Assembly (NCBI GenBank): GCA_003142855.1
Contig: PLNW01000068.1
Location: forward strand, 1-37,760
Direction: 5' to 3'
Origin: Myxococcales bacterium
GTDB lineage: Bacteria; Myxococcota_A; Polyangia; Fen-1088
Length of the DNA: 37,760 bases
Shown: one piece after another, positions 16,092-24,163 of the stretch
How positions within the stretch are numbered: the first letter of the stretch is position 1
Layout of the letters: every line of letters begins with the position of its first letter
Made by a program: the position numbers and the translations under genes
Notes under the pieces: model-generated
Told to the model about the DNA's origin: nothing
Database searches by the model: none
What the model saw: only the letters and a program-made list of their open reading frames with translations

Positions 16092-17204
16092 ATGAAGCAC
16101 CTTCGGCTCTCCACCTTCGTTGCCCTCGCCCTTCTTTCGATCGCTTTCAGTGCATCCGTCTTGCAAAGGTTGGAAGCCTCGCGGGTCTTGCACTCGCTCG
16201 ACGGGCTTGGCGCCATGGAGAATTCGAGCACGCAGTTGGCAGCTCCGTGCGGTGCCGGCTTCCCGTTGACCACTGATCCTTCGCTCGTGGTGCGCGTCGA
16301 GGAGCCGAGCGGTTTCGTGGCAAGCTGGCAAACTGTGGGCGGCTGCGGCGCTGGTTCAGGCGGAGGCTCCAGCGTGGGCCTCAAATGGATCGGCCGCAAT
16401 GTGACCGGGGGTCTGTTCAACGTGCAAGAACAAGTCACCTACACGAAGCTCGGCGATCCCGGCTACCCTGAGTACAATCTCTTCTTCAACACCCTGATTA
16501 CGGCCGACATCGGCCAGAAATGGAACGTCGGGGTCAACCTGCCACTCGTGTACAAGTACCTTGTGGATCCGACCCACGTTGGGGGATCTGGGGTGCCTGC
16601 CGTCGATTACAGCAATAGCGGCCTTGGCGATATCAATCTCCTTGCCACGCGCAAGCTGGGACGAACCAACTCCTTGCTAGTGACTGGGATTCTCGGAATT
16701 CCCACTGGCTCGTACGACGCGCACTATAACGCTTCAGGAACGCCCATCTATCTGAATCAGAGTCAGCAAATCGGATTCGGAGAGCCGACGGCCTCGCTCA
16801 TCCTGGATCAAACCCTGGACCGGATGTGGGGGCTGATCGTTCTGGGGGGCGCTGCGGCCTGGCGTGGCGGAGAAAACAAGATACACAACTACCGCGCGCC
16901 GAGTGGCACGCTCTACGGATATGCAGGCTATTTTCTGGGACCGCTGGTGCCGGCCTTCGGGCTCTCTGTGACCGGATTCACCGGTCACGATCGGGACCAG
17001 GACTCGCCACAAACGACACCGCTCTTCAGCACGGCCGCGAACCTTTCCCTCGAGTGGTCCTCCCCCTGGATCGCAGTGCTCATCGCTGCTTCTTTCCCCT
17101 ACGGGTGGGACCACATCACACAGGACGAGAATGGACTACCTCGATCCGCATGGCGGCTTCTGCCCTGGACGCTTTCGTTCGGAATTGCGGCAGCACCGTT
17201 TTGA
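16092..17204 (+). CDS. Outer-membrane beta-barrel protein (transporter-like)
   Basis: A 370-residue protein with an N-terminal signal (hydrophobic STFVALALLSIAFSASV) and alternating amphipathic strands, ending in Phe as outer-membrane barrels often do. Patterns such as NLFFNTLITADIGQKWNVGVNLPLV, SNSGLGDINLLATRKLG and VTGILGIPTGSYD resemble the MetA-pathway/transporter-like outer-membrane family (PF13557-type). A Gly/Ser stretch (GAGSGGGSS) separates the exported N-terminal part from the barrel. The substrate is unknown. The start is ATG 16092 without a strong ribosome site; GTG 16077 is possible. Confidence 0.68.
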   Translation: MKHLRLSTFVALALLSIAFSASVLQRLEASRVLHSLDGLGAMENSSTQLAAPCGAGFPLTTDPSLVVRVEEPSGFVASWQTVGGCGAGSGGGSSVGLKWIGRNVTGGLFNVQEQVTYTKLGDPGYPEYNLFFNTLITADIGQKWNVGVNLPLVYKYLVDPTHVGGSGVPAVDYSNSGLGDINLLATRKLGRTNSLLVTGILGIPTGSYDAHYNASGTPIYLNQSQQIGFGEPTASLILDQTLDRMWGLIVLGGAAAWRGGENKIHNYRAPSGTLYGYAGYFLGPLVPAFGLSVTGFTGHDRDQDSPQTTPLFSTAANLSLEWSSPWIAVLIAASFPYGWDHITQDENGLPRSAWRLLPWTLSFGIAAAPF

Positions 17205-17275
17205 CGAGCTTGGCGTGATGAAGTTTTTTGAGCAATTCTTGGCTGTGGGAGCCCCGAACTCCTATCGGTAGCTGA

Positions 17276-18706
17276 ATGGACGCGGCAGAAAAAATGACCA
17301 ACACGGGCGCTTTTCAGCGAGGTCCTATAAGGCGGCTCACGCATCTTGGCGCCGTCGGCCTTGTTCTGGCCGCTCTCGAGGGGCTTGGCTGCGGCCTCCA
17401 GCGCGAGTCTGGTGGATCAGGCGGCGGGGCCGGGTCAGGTGGCCAGTCCCAGGTAACTGGCGGGCAGACGACGACGACCGGCGGGCAGACCACGGCGACT
17501 GGCGGGCAGACGACAGAAACGGGCGGACAGACGACGGCAAGCGGCGGGCAGACGACAGAAACGGGCGGACAGACGACGGCAAGCGGCGGGCAGACGACGG
17601 CAAGCGGCGGGCAGACGATGGCAAGCGGCGGGCAAACCACGGCAAGCGGCGGGCAGACGATGGCAAGCGGCGGGCAGACGGCGGCAAGTGGCGGTCGAAC
17701 GGCAAGCGGCGGCGGGCAGACCGCGGCCAGCGGCGGCCAGACGGTGGCAACTGGCGGGCGAACAGCAAGCAGCGGCGGGCAGACCACGGCGAGCGGCGGG
17801 CAGACGGCGGCGACTGGTGGGCGAACAGCAAGCAGCGGCGGACAAACCGCCACAAGTGGCGGCGTGAGCGGCACCGCCGGCAAGTCCGCAGCAACGGGTG
17901 GGATCAGCACGGGCGGCAGCAGCGGTGGCGGAGGCGCGAGCGGCGCGGGCGTGACCATCAACGGCAAGTTCGTGCCCAAGGACAAGGCCGTCGTCTTCAT
18001 CCACTTCGGCCATTCCAACATGCGCGGGGCAGCCACCACGCCGACCAGCCTGACCTCCTATTTCTACGACACCGTGGACGGACTGTGGAGCTACAAGGGC
18101 AGCTTCACCCTTGCCAAGGAACCGACGGCGCCACAGGCCGGATACACGTCTGCGGGGCCGGGCATGGCAATATTGCATTCTGCCCAGGGTGCGGTCGCCG
18201 CCACCAGCGATGTCCAGTTCATCTCGGTCGGCTATGGCGAGGGCTCAGCGACCACCGTGGACTACCAGAAGTCTGGGACCTATTATCCCATCTTCATGGG
18301 CTGGGCAGGCCAGCTCAAGGGCAACGTCACCTTTGGGGCGATCGTCATCATGCTGGGGGTCACCGACGGCGAGCACCTAGCGTCCAATTTGGTCCCCGGC
18401 TTCCCGGCCCGCGTTGCCCAGATCGTTTCTGACATTCGTTCCGACCTTGGTGAGCCCAATCTCCCGGGTCTGTTCTGCAACTACGAGCAGAACGCGACGG
18501 GCCAGTACGCCATTACGGGCGCATATGGCACCGTCATGGTGCCGCTCATCAACCAGCTTCCGGGCCTGATTTCAAATCTGGTGCTGGTTCCCACCGACGG
18601 CATCGAAATGCAGGACAACCACCACTTCGACTTGCAGGGCCACAAAGACTGGGCAGGGCGTGTGATCTCACTCATGCAGTCCAACAACTGGTTCCCCTGG
18701 AAATAG
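17276..18706 (+). CDS. SGNH/CE6-like esterase lipoprotein with GGQT repeat linker
   Basis: A 476-residue exported protein. The hydrophobic segment GAVGLVLAALEGLGC suggests a lipoprotein, although the lipobox is imperfect (Gly at -3). About 150 residues of 7-residue repeats (GGQTxAS) form a linker. The C-terminal half looks like a GQSNM-type SGNH hydrolase, as in sialate O-acetylesterases and CE6 acetylxylan esterases: FGHSNMRG (about 244-251) holds the predicted Ser nucleophile, GVTDGEH is block III-like, and DNHHFDLQGH (about 446-455) holds the Asp/His pair. The usual Gln of GQSNM is His here. Deacetylation of plant polysaccharide would fit its neighbours. ATG 17294 is an alternative start. 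Confidence 0.7.
   Translation: MDAAEKMTNTGAFQRGPIRRLTHLGAVGLVLAALEGLGCGLQRESGGSGGGAGSGGQSQVTGGQTTTTGGQTTATGGQTTETGGQTTASGGQTTETGGQTTASGGQTTASGGQTMASGGQTTASGGQTMASGGQTAASGGRTASGGGQTAASGGQTVATGGRTASSGGQTTASGGQTAATGGRTASSGGQTATSGGVSGTAGKSAATGGISTGGSSGGGGASGAGVTINGKFVPKDKAVVFIHFGHSNMRGAATTPTSLTSYFYDTVDGLWSYKGSFTLAKEPTAPQAGYTSAGPGMAILHSAQGAVAATSDVQFISVGYGEGSATTVDYQKSGTYYPIFMGWAGQLKGNVTFGAIVIMLGVTDGEHLASNLVPGFPARVAQIVSDIRSDLGEPNLPGLFCNYEQNATGQYAITGAYGTVMVPLINQLPGLISNLVLVPTDGIEMQDNHHFDLQGHKDWAGRVISLMQSNNWFPWK
17441..17870 (+). repeat. In-frame 21-bp tandem repeat encoding GGQTxAS
   Basis: About 20 imperfect copies of a 21-base unit such as GGCGGGCAGACGACGGCAAG plus one base lie inside the esterase lipoprotein gene. 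All keep the reading frame. Some units lose one or two residues (GGRTASG), and some neighbouring copies are identical, as expected for slippage. The region is a flexible Gly/Thr/Ser linker. Confidence 0.85.
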
Positions 18707-18729
18707 TCTCGGCTTCGTGGGTTTGTTGA

Positions 18730-20691
18730 ATGTTCGCCAGTCCGGCCGCCCCTGAGTCTCACCTGGCGGCGGGCTGGCAGTTGGCGGCAAGGCTGCTGCT
18801 GTTCTCAGCAGTGGCCGTGGGGGCCTTCGTGGTTTCGCTGGGCCCGATCTCCGACGGAGACATCTACTGGCACCTAGCTGCCGGGCGCGAGATCTTGCAT
18901 CAGCGGGCTTTGTTGCGCTTCGATCCTTTCACGCTGAGCGCGGCGGGCCGACCCTGGGTGGACGTGCACTGGCTGTTCCAGGTTGGCGCCTGGGGCCTCT
19001 ACGCGCTATCCGGTTTCACGGGGCTGGCCATCGCCAAGGCGGCGCTGGTCGCTGGCGGCGCGACGATCCTGGTGCGGGCGGCGGAGCATTCGGGCGGTGC
19101 TCTTGCCCGGGGCGTGTGCGCGGTCGCAGTGCTGGGCGGACTGATCCTCGATCGCCATCTCGTGCCGATGCGTCCGCTCATCGTCACGTTGGTTTTTCTG
19201 GCGGTTTTTCTCTTGGCCCTGGAACGGGTGCGCACGCAAGCGGAGCGTTCTCGATTGACGTGGGTCGTTTTGCCGCTCGTGCAGATTGTGTGGTGCAACT
19301 GCCAGGGCCTGGCCCCGCTCGGTCCCTTGCTGGTGGCCATGTACCTCGTCGGAGCCTGGCTCTCGACGGTCCGCATTCGCCACTGGCCCTTCGCCAGCGA
19401 GAATGCGTCCTCGGTTCGTCCGCTCGCGATCGTGTTTGGTCTGTGCGCGCTGGCTTCGTTCGTCACTCCCTACGGCCTGGATGCGGTGGCGCTTCCCTTG
19501 CGCTTGCTCGGGCGCATCAGCCAGGGCCGCGCCAACGTCTTCAGCAGCGAGGTCGCGGAGAACGTTCCACCCCTTGTCCTGGAGCGAACTGCGCCCGAGC
19601 TGGTCTGGCATTTCAAATGGGTTCTTGCGCTCCTGGCCGCCACCATCGCGCTTGTCCGCCCGCGCTTCCACCTGGCGCACCTGCTGGCGATGGCCGCCTT
19701 TCTCGGGCTGGCCCTGATGGCCAACCGGAATCTGCCTCTCTTCTACTGGGTGGCCGCGCCTCTTGCCGCGATTGCGCTGGCGTCCGGGCTGCCGTCGCGG
19801 ACTGCGGCCCGTCTTCGTCGATTCGGCGGGACCGCGGTGCTGGTGGCGTTCCTGGGCGGCGAACTAGTGCTTGCCGGCCTCATGCACAGCCGCGAGCCTG
19901 CCCCCGGCAGTCCTACCCCATTCCATTTTCCCGTCGAGTCGGCGCGTAGACTGGCCGGGATGCGCGCGTCGGGTCCGGTGTTCGCCGCCGATCAACATGG
20001 TGGATACCTCAGCTTCACGGTTCCGTCCCTGCGGCCCTACATCGACACGCGCCTGGTGCTCCACACCGAGAAGGAGTACGCCGACTACCTCGCGCTCTTC
20101 GACGATCCGGCTCGATTCGACGACCTTGCCGCCAGGGAGAACTTCGGTGCGGTCGTGTTGCCCACGGCCTACCCCGATCGCTACCTCGGTCTCATCTGGC
20201 ATCTCGTGGGATCCGCCGCCTGGCGACTCGCGTGCACCGACGGCTACGAGGTGCTCTTTCTGCGCGAAGGCCCTGGACTTGCGCTCGGCGAGCGCGCAAC
20301 CGTCGACGCCATCCTGGATGAGCTTGCCGCGCGGTTTGCCGGCAACAGGGAGCTTCTCGATGCGGCACGTCTTCACCTGGCGCGCCTGCTCGTCGTGCTC
20401 GGGCAATCCCGCCAGGCCGAGTACGTGCTGGCGACTCTGGACTCGCGGCCGGCCGCGCAGCTTCGCGCGCGCGCGCACTTTGCCGCCGGAGAGCTTCGGG
20501 CCGCCGAGGCGCTGGCTCGCATCCTGCTTTTGCAGGACCCGCGTGACGTGCGCAGCCTGGCCCTGCTCGCCGAGATCGCGTCCGCCGAGAACCAGCCAGG
20601 TAGGAAAGGGGAATGGCTGCGCCGCGCGCTCGCCATCGATCCCTACGATCCCGAAGCGCGATCGATTGCCGACCGCGTCCGGCCCCGTTAG
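18730..20691 (+). CDS. Polytopic membrane protein with GT-C-like N-terminal motif and TPR-like C terminus
   Basis: A 653-residue protein with about ten hydrophobic segments in the first 390 residues and a soluble C-terminal part. The first loop contains SDGDIYWHLAAGREIL...DPFTLSAAGRPWVDVHWLF, a pattern seen in large GT-C-like membrane proteins of unknown activity. After the last TM comes GPVFAADQHGGYLSFTVPSLRPYIDTRL, also typical of that group. The last 150 residues are Ala/Leu/Arg-rich helical repeats resembling TPRs. No catalytic Asp motif could be assigned with confidence. It starts 23 bases after the esterase stop, has no strong ribosome site, and ends 4 bases from the convergent ACP gene. 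Confidence 0.6.
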   Translation: MFASPAAPESHLAAGWQLAARLLLFSAVAVGAFVVSLGPISDGDIYWHLAAGREILHQRALLRFDPFTLSAAGRPWVDVHWLFQVGAWGLYALSGFTGLAIAKAALVAGGATILVRAAEHSGGALARGVCAVAVLGGLILDRHLVPMRPLIVTLVFLAVFLLALERVRTQAERSRLTWVVLPLVQIVWCNCQGLAPLGPLLVAMYLVGAWLSTVRIRHWPFASENASSVRPLAIVFGLCALASFVTPYGLDAVALPLRLLGRISQGRANVFSSEVAENVPPLVLERTAPELVWHFKWVLALLAATIALVRPRFHLAHLLAMAAFLGLALMANRNLPLFYWVAAPLAAIALASGLPSRTAARLRRFGGTAVLVAFLGGELVLAGLMHSREPAPGSPTPFHFPVESARRLAGMRASGPVFAADQHGGYLSFTVPSLRPYIDTRLVLHTEKEYADYLALFDDPARFDDLAARENFGAVVLPTAYPDRYLGLIWHLVGSAAWRLACTDGYEVLFLREGPGLALGERATVDAILDELAARFAGNRELLDAARLHLARLLVVLGQSRQAEYVLATLDSRPAAQLRARAHFAAGELRAAEALARILLLQDPRDVRSLALLAEIASAENQPGRKGEWLRRALAIDPYDPEARSIADRVRPR

Positions 20692-20695
20692 TCAA

Positions 20696-20956
20696 TCACC
20701 TCACGCCGAGCCGGCGAAGCAACGCCACCAGGGCGCTCACACTGTCGAAGGCCTCGGCACTGGCCTCGGCGTCGGGGATGCGCAGGCGGTAGGTCTGATC
20801 CAGGAACATCTTGAGCGACACCATCGACAGCGAATCGATGAGCCCCGAGGAGATAAGCGGCGTGTTCGCGTCGATGGACGCGCCCTGCAAGGCGTCCGCG
20901 TATTCGCCCGTGATGTAGTCCAGGATGGTTCGCGCGATTTGCTGATCATCAGCCAT
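20696..20956 (-). CDS. Acyl carrier protein (ACP 1)
   Basis: An 86-residue acidic carrier protein with the 4'-phosphopantetheine site LISSGLIDSLSM (Ser 42) and helix II SLKMFLDQTYRLRI, the expected size for a free-standing ACP. It starts at ATG 20956, 13 bases after the stop of the acsA-like gene, so they form an operon. A ligase followed by a discrete carrier protein recalls DltA-DltC and other acyl-adenylate/ACP pairs. The cargo is unknown. A different ACP is encoded 2 kb away on the opposite strand. Confidence 0.93.
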   Translation of the reverse strand: MADDQQIARTILDYITGEYADALQGASIDANTPLISSGLIDSLSMVSLKMFLDQTYRLRIPDAEASAEAFDSVSALVALLRRLGVR

Positions 20957-20969
20957 GTCTTCGGCCTTT

Positions 20970-22688
20970 CTAGTCGTCGAGCGACGAGAGATCGCCCACC
21001 GGCTCGCCCCATTCCTGGGCACGCAACATGCGGCGCAGAATCTTGCCACTGCGAGTCTTGGGGAGCCTGTCCACGAAATCGATGGCGTGCGGCATGGCCA
21101 CGGGCGAAAGATGCTTGCGCACAAAATTCATGATGTCGAGTTTCAGTTCGTCGGTGCCGGCGTGCCCGGGCCGCAGCACGATGAAGCTCTTGACCACCTC
21201 GCCGTAGGTCGGGTCGGGCTTGCTCACGGCCGCTGATTCAGCCACTGCCGGGTGTCGCAGCAAGGCGCTCTCGACCTCGAACGGTCCCACCAGGTGGCCC
21301 GCGGTGTTGATGACGTCGTCATCGCGGCCCACGAACCAGTAGTAGCCGTCGCTGTCCACGCTGGCGCGGTCACCGGTCAGGTAGTATTCGCCCACGAATT
21401 TGCTCTGGTAGGTCTCCTCGGCCTTGAAGTAGCCGCGGAACATCGACGGCCAGGGCGGCCGGAAGGCGAGCAGTCCCGGCGCGCCGGGCGTGGTGATGGG
21501 CTGCAAGGTCTTGGCGTCGAGGATCGCCGCCTGGATGCCGGGAACCGGCTTGCCCATGGAGCCGGGTTTGATGGGCAGTCCGGGGACGTTAGAGATCATG
21601 ATGGCGCCCGTCTCGGTCTGCCAGTAGGTGTCGTGGAAAGGCCGCCCCATGACCCTTTCGGCCCACAGAACTGCCGCGGGATTGAGTGGCTCGCCCACGC
21701 TGCACATGTGGCGAAGACTGACGAGTTGTTGCGCAGTCGGGGGCGGCGCCTTCATCAGCATACGGATGGCCGTGGGCGCGGTGTAGAAAACGGTCACACG
21801 GTGGCGCGCGATGAAATCGTACCAGCGCGGGGCGGAGAAGCCCGCCTCGAACACGGCCTGGGTCGCGCCCACGGCCCACGGACCGATGATGCCGTAGGAG
21901 GTACCCGTGACCCAACCTGGATCGGCGGTGCACCAGTAGACGTCGTCGGGGCGGAGATCGAGAACGTGGCGGGTGGTCGCAAACTGCGACAGCACCGAGC
22001 CGTGCACGTGCTGCGCCCCCTTGGGACGGCCCGTGGTCCCCGAGGTGTAGTGCAGAAGCGAGGGGGTGTCGTCGTTTGCCGGAAACGGGGTGAACGCTCG
22101 GGCAGGCGCAGTCTCGGCATTCATGGCCGTTTCACCTTCGCCCAGCGTGGGCGCGGCGCCCGGCTTGACGTCGGTGATGATCACCCATGACAGCGCCGGC
22201 AGGCGCGCACGAACCGAACGCACCTTCTCGACATGTCGGGCGGTGGTGATGACCGCACGGGTGTCCGCGTCGGCCAGGCGGACCTCGAGCGCGTCGGCCA
22301 TGAACTGCGAGAACAGGGGCTGGGCCACGGCGCCCAGCTTGAGAATGCCCAGGAAGGCGAAGTAGAGATCCGGCACGCGATCGAGGAAGAGACAGACGCG
22401 GTCGCCGGCCACGATGCCCAGATCCGCCAGCTTTCCCGCCCAAACGTCGCTATACCGGCGCAGCTCATCGAAGGTGAAGTCCTTGCGCAATCGGCTATGG
22501 TTTTCCCAAACCAAAGCCAGACGGCCGCCGTGACCCTGCTGGCACAACCGATCGGAGAGCAGGGATCCAAGGTTGAACGGTCTGCCCGGCGCGAGGCCGA
22601 GCGCCAGCCGAAGGGCACCAGTTTCGTAGGATGGCGGGCTGCTGCCGGGCGACGTCGCGACGACAAGCGGCGATTGGGAGTCGTTCAT
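20970..22688 (-). CDS. acsA: Acetyl-CoA synthetase/acyl-adenylate ligase (AcsA type)
   Basis: A 572-residue ANL-superfamily ligase that activates a short carboxylic acid as acyl-AMP for transfer to CoA or, as context allows, to an ACP. Motifs in order are the P-loop YTSGTTGRPKGAQHVHG, DTYWQTETGAIMISN (A5), YYLTGDRASVDSDGYYWFVGR (A7/A8), GPFEVESALL and the C-terminal KTRSGKILRR with the catalytic, acetylatable Lys. The ending GEPVGDLSSLDD is like AcsA of the Bacillus type. ATG 22688 has GGAGG upstream. Its partner 13 bases downstream is an ACP, which suggests the acyl group may be loaded on a carrier rather than only on CoA. Confidence 0.9.
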   Translation of the reverse strand: MNDSQSPLVVATSPGSSPPSYETGALRLALGLAPGRPFNLGSLLSDRLCQQGHGGRLALVWENHSRLRKDFTFDELRRYSDVWAGKLADLGIVAGDRVCLFLDRVPDLYFAFLGILKLGAVAQPLFSQFMADALEVRLADADTRAVITTARHVEKVRSVRARLPALSWVIITDVKPGAAPTLGEGETAMNAETAPARAFTPFPANDDTPSLLHYTSGTTGRPKGAQHVHGSVLSQFATTRHVLDLRPDDVYWCTADPGWVTGTSYGIIGPWAVGATQAVFEAGFSAPRWYDFIARHRVTVFYTAPTAIRMLMKAPPPTAQQLVSLRHMCSVGEPLNPAAVLWAERVMGRPFHDTYWQTETGAIMISNVPGLPIKPGSMGKPVPGIQAAILDAKTLQPITTPGAPGLLAFRPPWPSMFRGYFKAEETYQSKFVGEYYLTGDRASVDSDGYYWFVGRDDDVINTAGHLVGPFEVESALLRHPAVAESAAVSKPDPTYGEVVKSFIVLRPGHAGTDELKLDIMNFVRKHLSPVAMPHAIDFVDRLPKTRSGKILRRMLRAQEWGEPVGDLSSLDD

Positions 22689-22735
22689 GGGAGCCTCCGG
22701 ACCATAGCCCGAGCCCGCTGGCTTGTTGGCGACGG

Positions 22736-22762
22736 TTGACGGAACGATAGCAAACATAGCAT
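22736..22762 (+). promoter_or_regulatory. Weak promoter candidate for the ACP2-MBOAT operon
   Basis: TTGACG (22736-22741) and TAGCAT (22757-22762) are separated by 15 bases in the 99-bp divergent gap between the acsA and ACP2 starts. Spacing and -10 fit are poor; this is only a place to look. Confidence 0.2.
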
Positions 22763-22787
22763 CATCCGTCCGGTCGGATCGCTCACT

Positions 22788-23123
22788 ATGTGGTTCTTCA
22801 GCAAAAAGAGTCCTGCCAAGTCCGATTTCGGTACCGCGTCACCAGCCGCGGCGGAGGCGCCCGCCTCCGGCACCGTGCTGGACATGTTGCGGGCGACGGT
22901 GTCGCGCATCTCGCGCGACCACGTCCCGCCCGACAGTCTCGACCTCCGCGCGCCCCTGCTCGATAGCGGCTACATCGACTCACTGAGCGCCACCGAATTA
23001 CTGGCCGACATTGAGCGCCGGTACGGTGTGCGCATCGGCGAAATGGACATCGTCGGCAGGCTGTGCACCATGGAGGCGCTGGCAAGAGAGATCGAAAGCC
23101 GCGCCAGCGGTTCAGCGAAATGA
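22788..23123 (+). CDS. Acyl carrier protein (ACP 2) with N-terminal extension
   Basis: A 111-residue protein. Its last 80 residues form a carrier fold with the phosphopantetheine site LLDSGYIDSLSATEL (Ser 65) and helix LLADIERRYGVRI. The first 28 residues are a basic then Ala/Pro-rich extension (FFSKKSPAKSD) not usual in ACPs. Its TGA overlaps the start of the LnmK-like gene (ATGA at 23120-23123), so both are likely made together and work as carrier and enzyme. It is divergent from the acsA-ACP1 unit, with a 99-bp gap. I saw no strong ribosome site at ATG 22788. Confidence 0.88.
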   Translation: MWFFSKKSPAKSDFGTASPAAAEAPASGTVLDMLRATVSRISRDHVPPDSLDLRAPLLDSGYIDSLSATELLADIERRYGVRIGEMDIVGRLCTMEALAREIESRASGSAK

Positions 23124-24157
23124 CTGAAACCACCTGGCGCGAGTTTGGGTTGCACATCGGTATGCCGCACCTCGCGCCCGGCGGGCTGGCTGAGGAACCC
23201 ATTGTCAAACAACTGGGCGCCTTCCAGTGGCAGGCCGTGGCAGCTCTGGCTGCACAGCCCGAGAACGCCGTCCTGAACGATGCCGGCGAGCGCCTGCACG
23301 TCTCGATGATCAGCGTCGAGCTGGGCCTGCCTGCTGGCCGCGGCTGGGACGAATTCGACGAGGGCGACGACCTCTGCTTCCGCCAGCGTACCCGGGTATT
23401 CGGCCACAAGCTTGTGGAAGGCATCTTTGTGTTCGACAGAGAGCCCATTCCCGAGGAGGAATTGCAGACGGTGCGCGCACGCGACGACCTTGCGCAGGGC
23501 CGCAGGCCTTGGGCTTATCTCACGCACGGATTCATCTCGCGTACCGGCGGGGGAGGTTGGGCCAAGCTGGAAGCGCCCGAGGCGTTCCTGGAACGGCCCG
23601 TGCCCGAACTGCCCGCCATGCCGGCCGGGATCGCCGAACACCTCGCGGTCGAACGTTCCGGGGTAATCGAGGGCTTCCTCAATTGGCCAGGCGCCGCAGA
23701 ACTGTCCCACGATTCGCAACCCGCCACCTTCGAGTACGCGATCCAGCCTGAGACCGACATTAATGCAGCGGGTGTTGTGTACTGCGCCCGGATCCCCGCC
23801 ATCATGGCCTTGGGCGAGCGGCGTTTCCTGCGCGAGCGCTTGCTGGCCCCGCTGTCCGAGCCTCTGGTCGCCTGCCTGGCCACTGAGCACCGCCGCCTCT
23901 ACTACTTCGCCAATGCCTCGCGAGAAGAGAAGCTGCACATCCGCGTGCAGGCGCGGTTCTGTGCGCCGGCCGCATCCGCGCCGTCCCGTGTGCGCACCCT
24001 GGGGCATTTCCTGTTCCGAACCGATGTGCACCGGGCCTCCGATGGCGTGCTCATGTCGAGCTCGCTGGTGGAGAAGGCCCTGCGCGTGCCGGGGCAGATG
24101 AAGCCGCTGATGACCGAGTCCGAACGCCTGCTTGGCCGGATGCAATCTCGCGGTTAG
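23120..24157 (+). CDS. LnmK/Pnap_2097-like double hot-dog protein
   Basis: A 345-residue protein that I match, with moderate confidence, to the LnmK-related 'Pnap_2097' biosynthetic family. The pattern includes GMPHLAPGGLAEEPIVKQLGAFQWQAVA at the N terminus and a second half with EYAIQPETDINAAGVVYCARIPAIM, as in a duplicated hot-dog fold. LnmK itself decarboxylates methylmalonyl-CoA and transfers propionyl to an ACP, so this protein may load or edit the acyl group on ACP 2. Catalytic residues could not be assigned. ATG 23120 overlaps the ACP stop. Six bases separate it from the MBOAT gene. Confidence 0.62.
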   Translation: MTETTWREFGLHIGMPHLAPGGLAEEPIVKQLGAFQWQAVAALAAQPENAVLNDAGERLHVSMISVELGLPAGRGWDEFDEGDDLCFRQRTRVFGHKLVEGIFVFDREPIPEEELQTVRARDDLAQGRRPWAYLTHGFISRTGGGGWAKLEAPEAFLERPVPELPAMPAGIAEHLAVERSGVIEGFLNWPGAAELSHDSQPATFEYAIQPETDINAAGVVYCARIPAIMALGERRFLRERLLAPLSEPLVACLATEHRRLYYFANASREEKLHIRVQARFCAPAASAPSRVRTLGHFLFRTDVHRASDGVLMSSSLVEKALRVPGQMKPLMTESERLLGRMQSRG

Positions 24158-24163
24158 AGCGAG

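Noticed and set aside
17441..17870. CRISPR-like array
   Set aside because: Units are contiguous without spacers, keep the reading frame and encode a GGQT linker.
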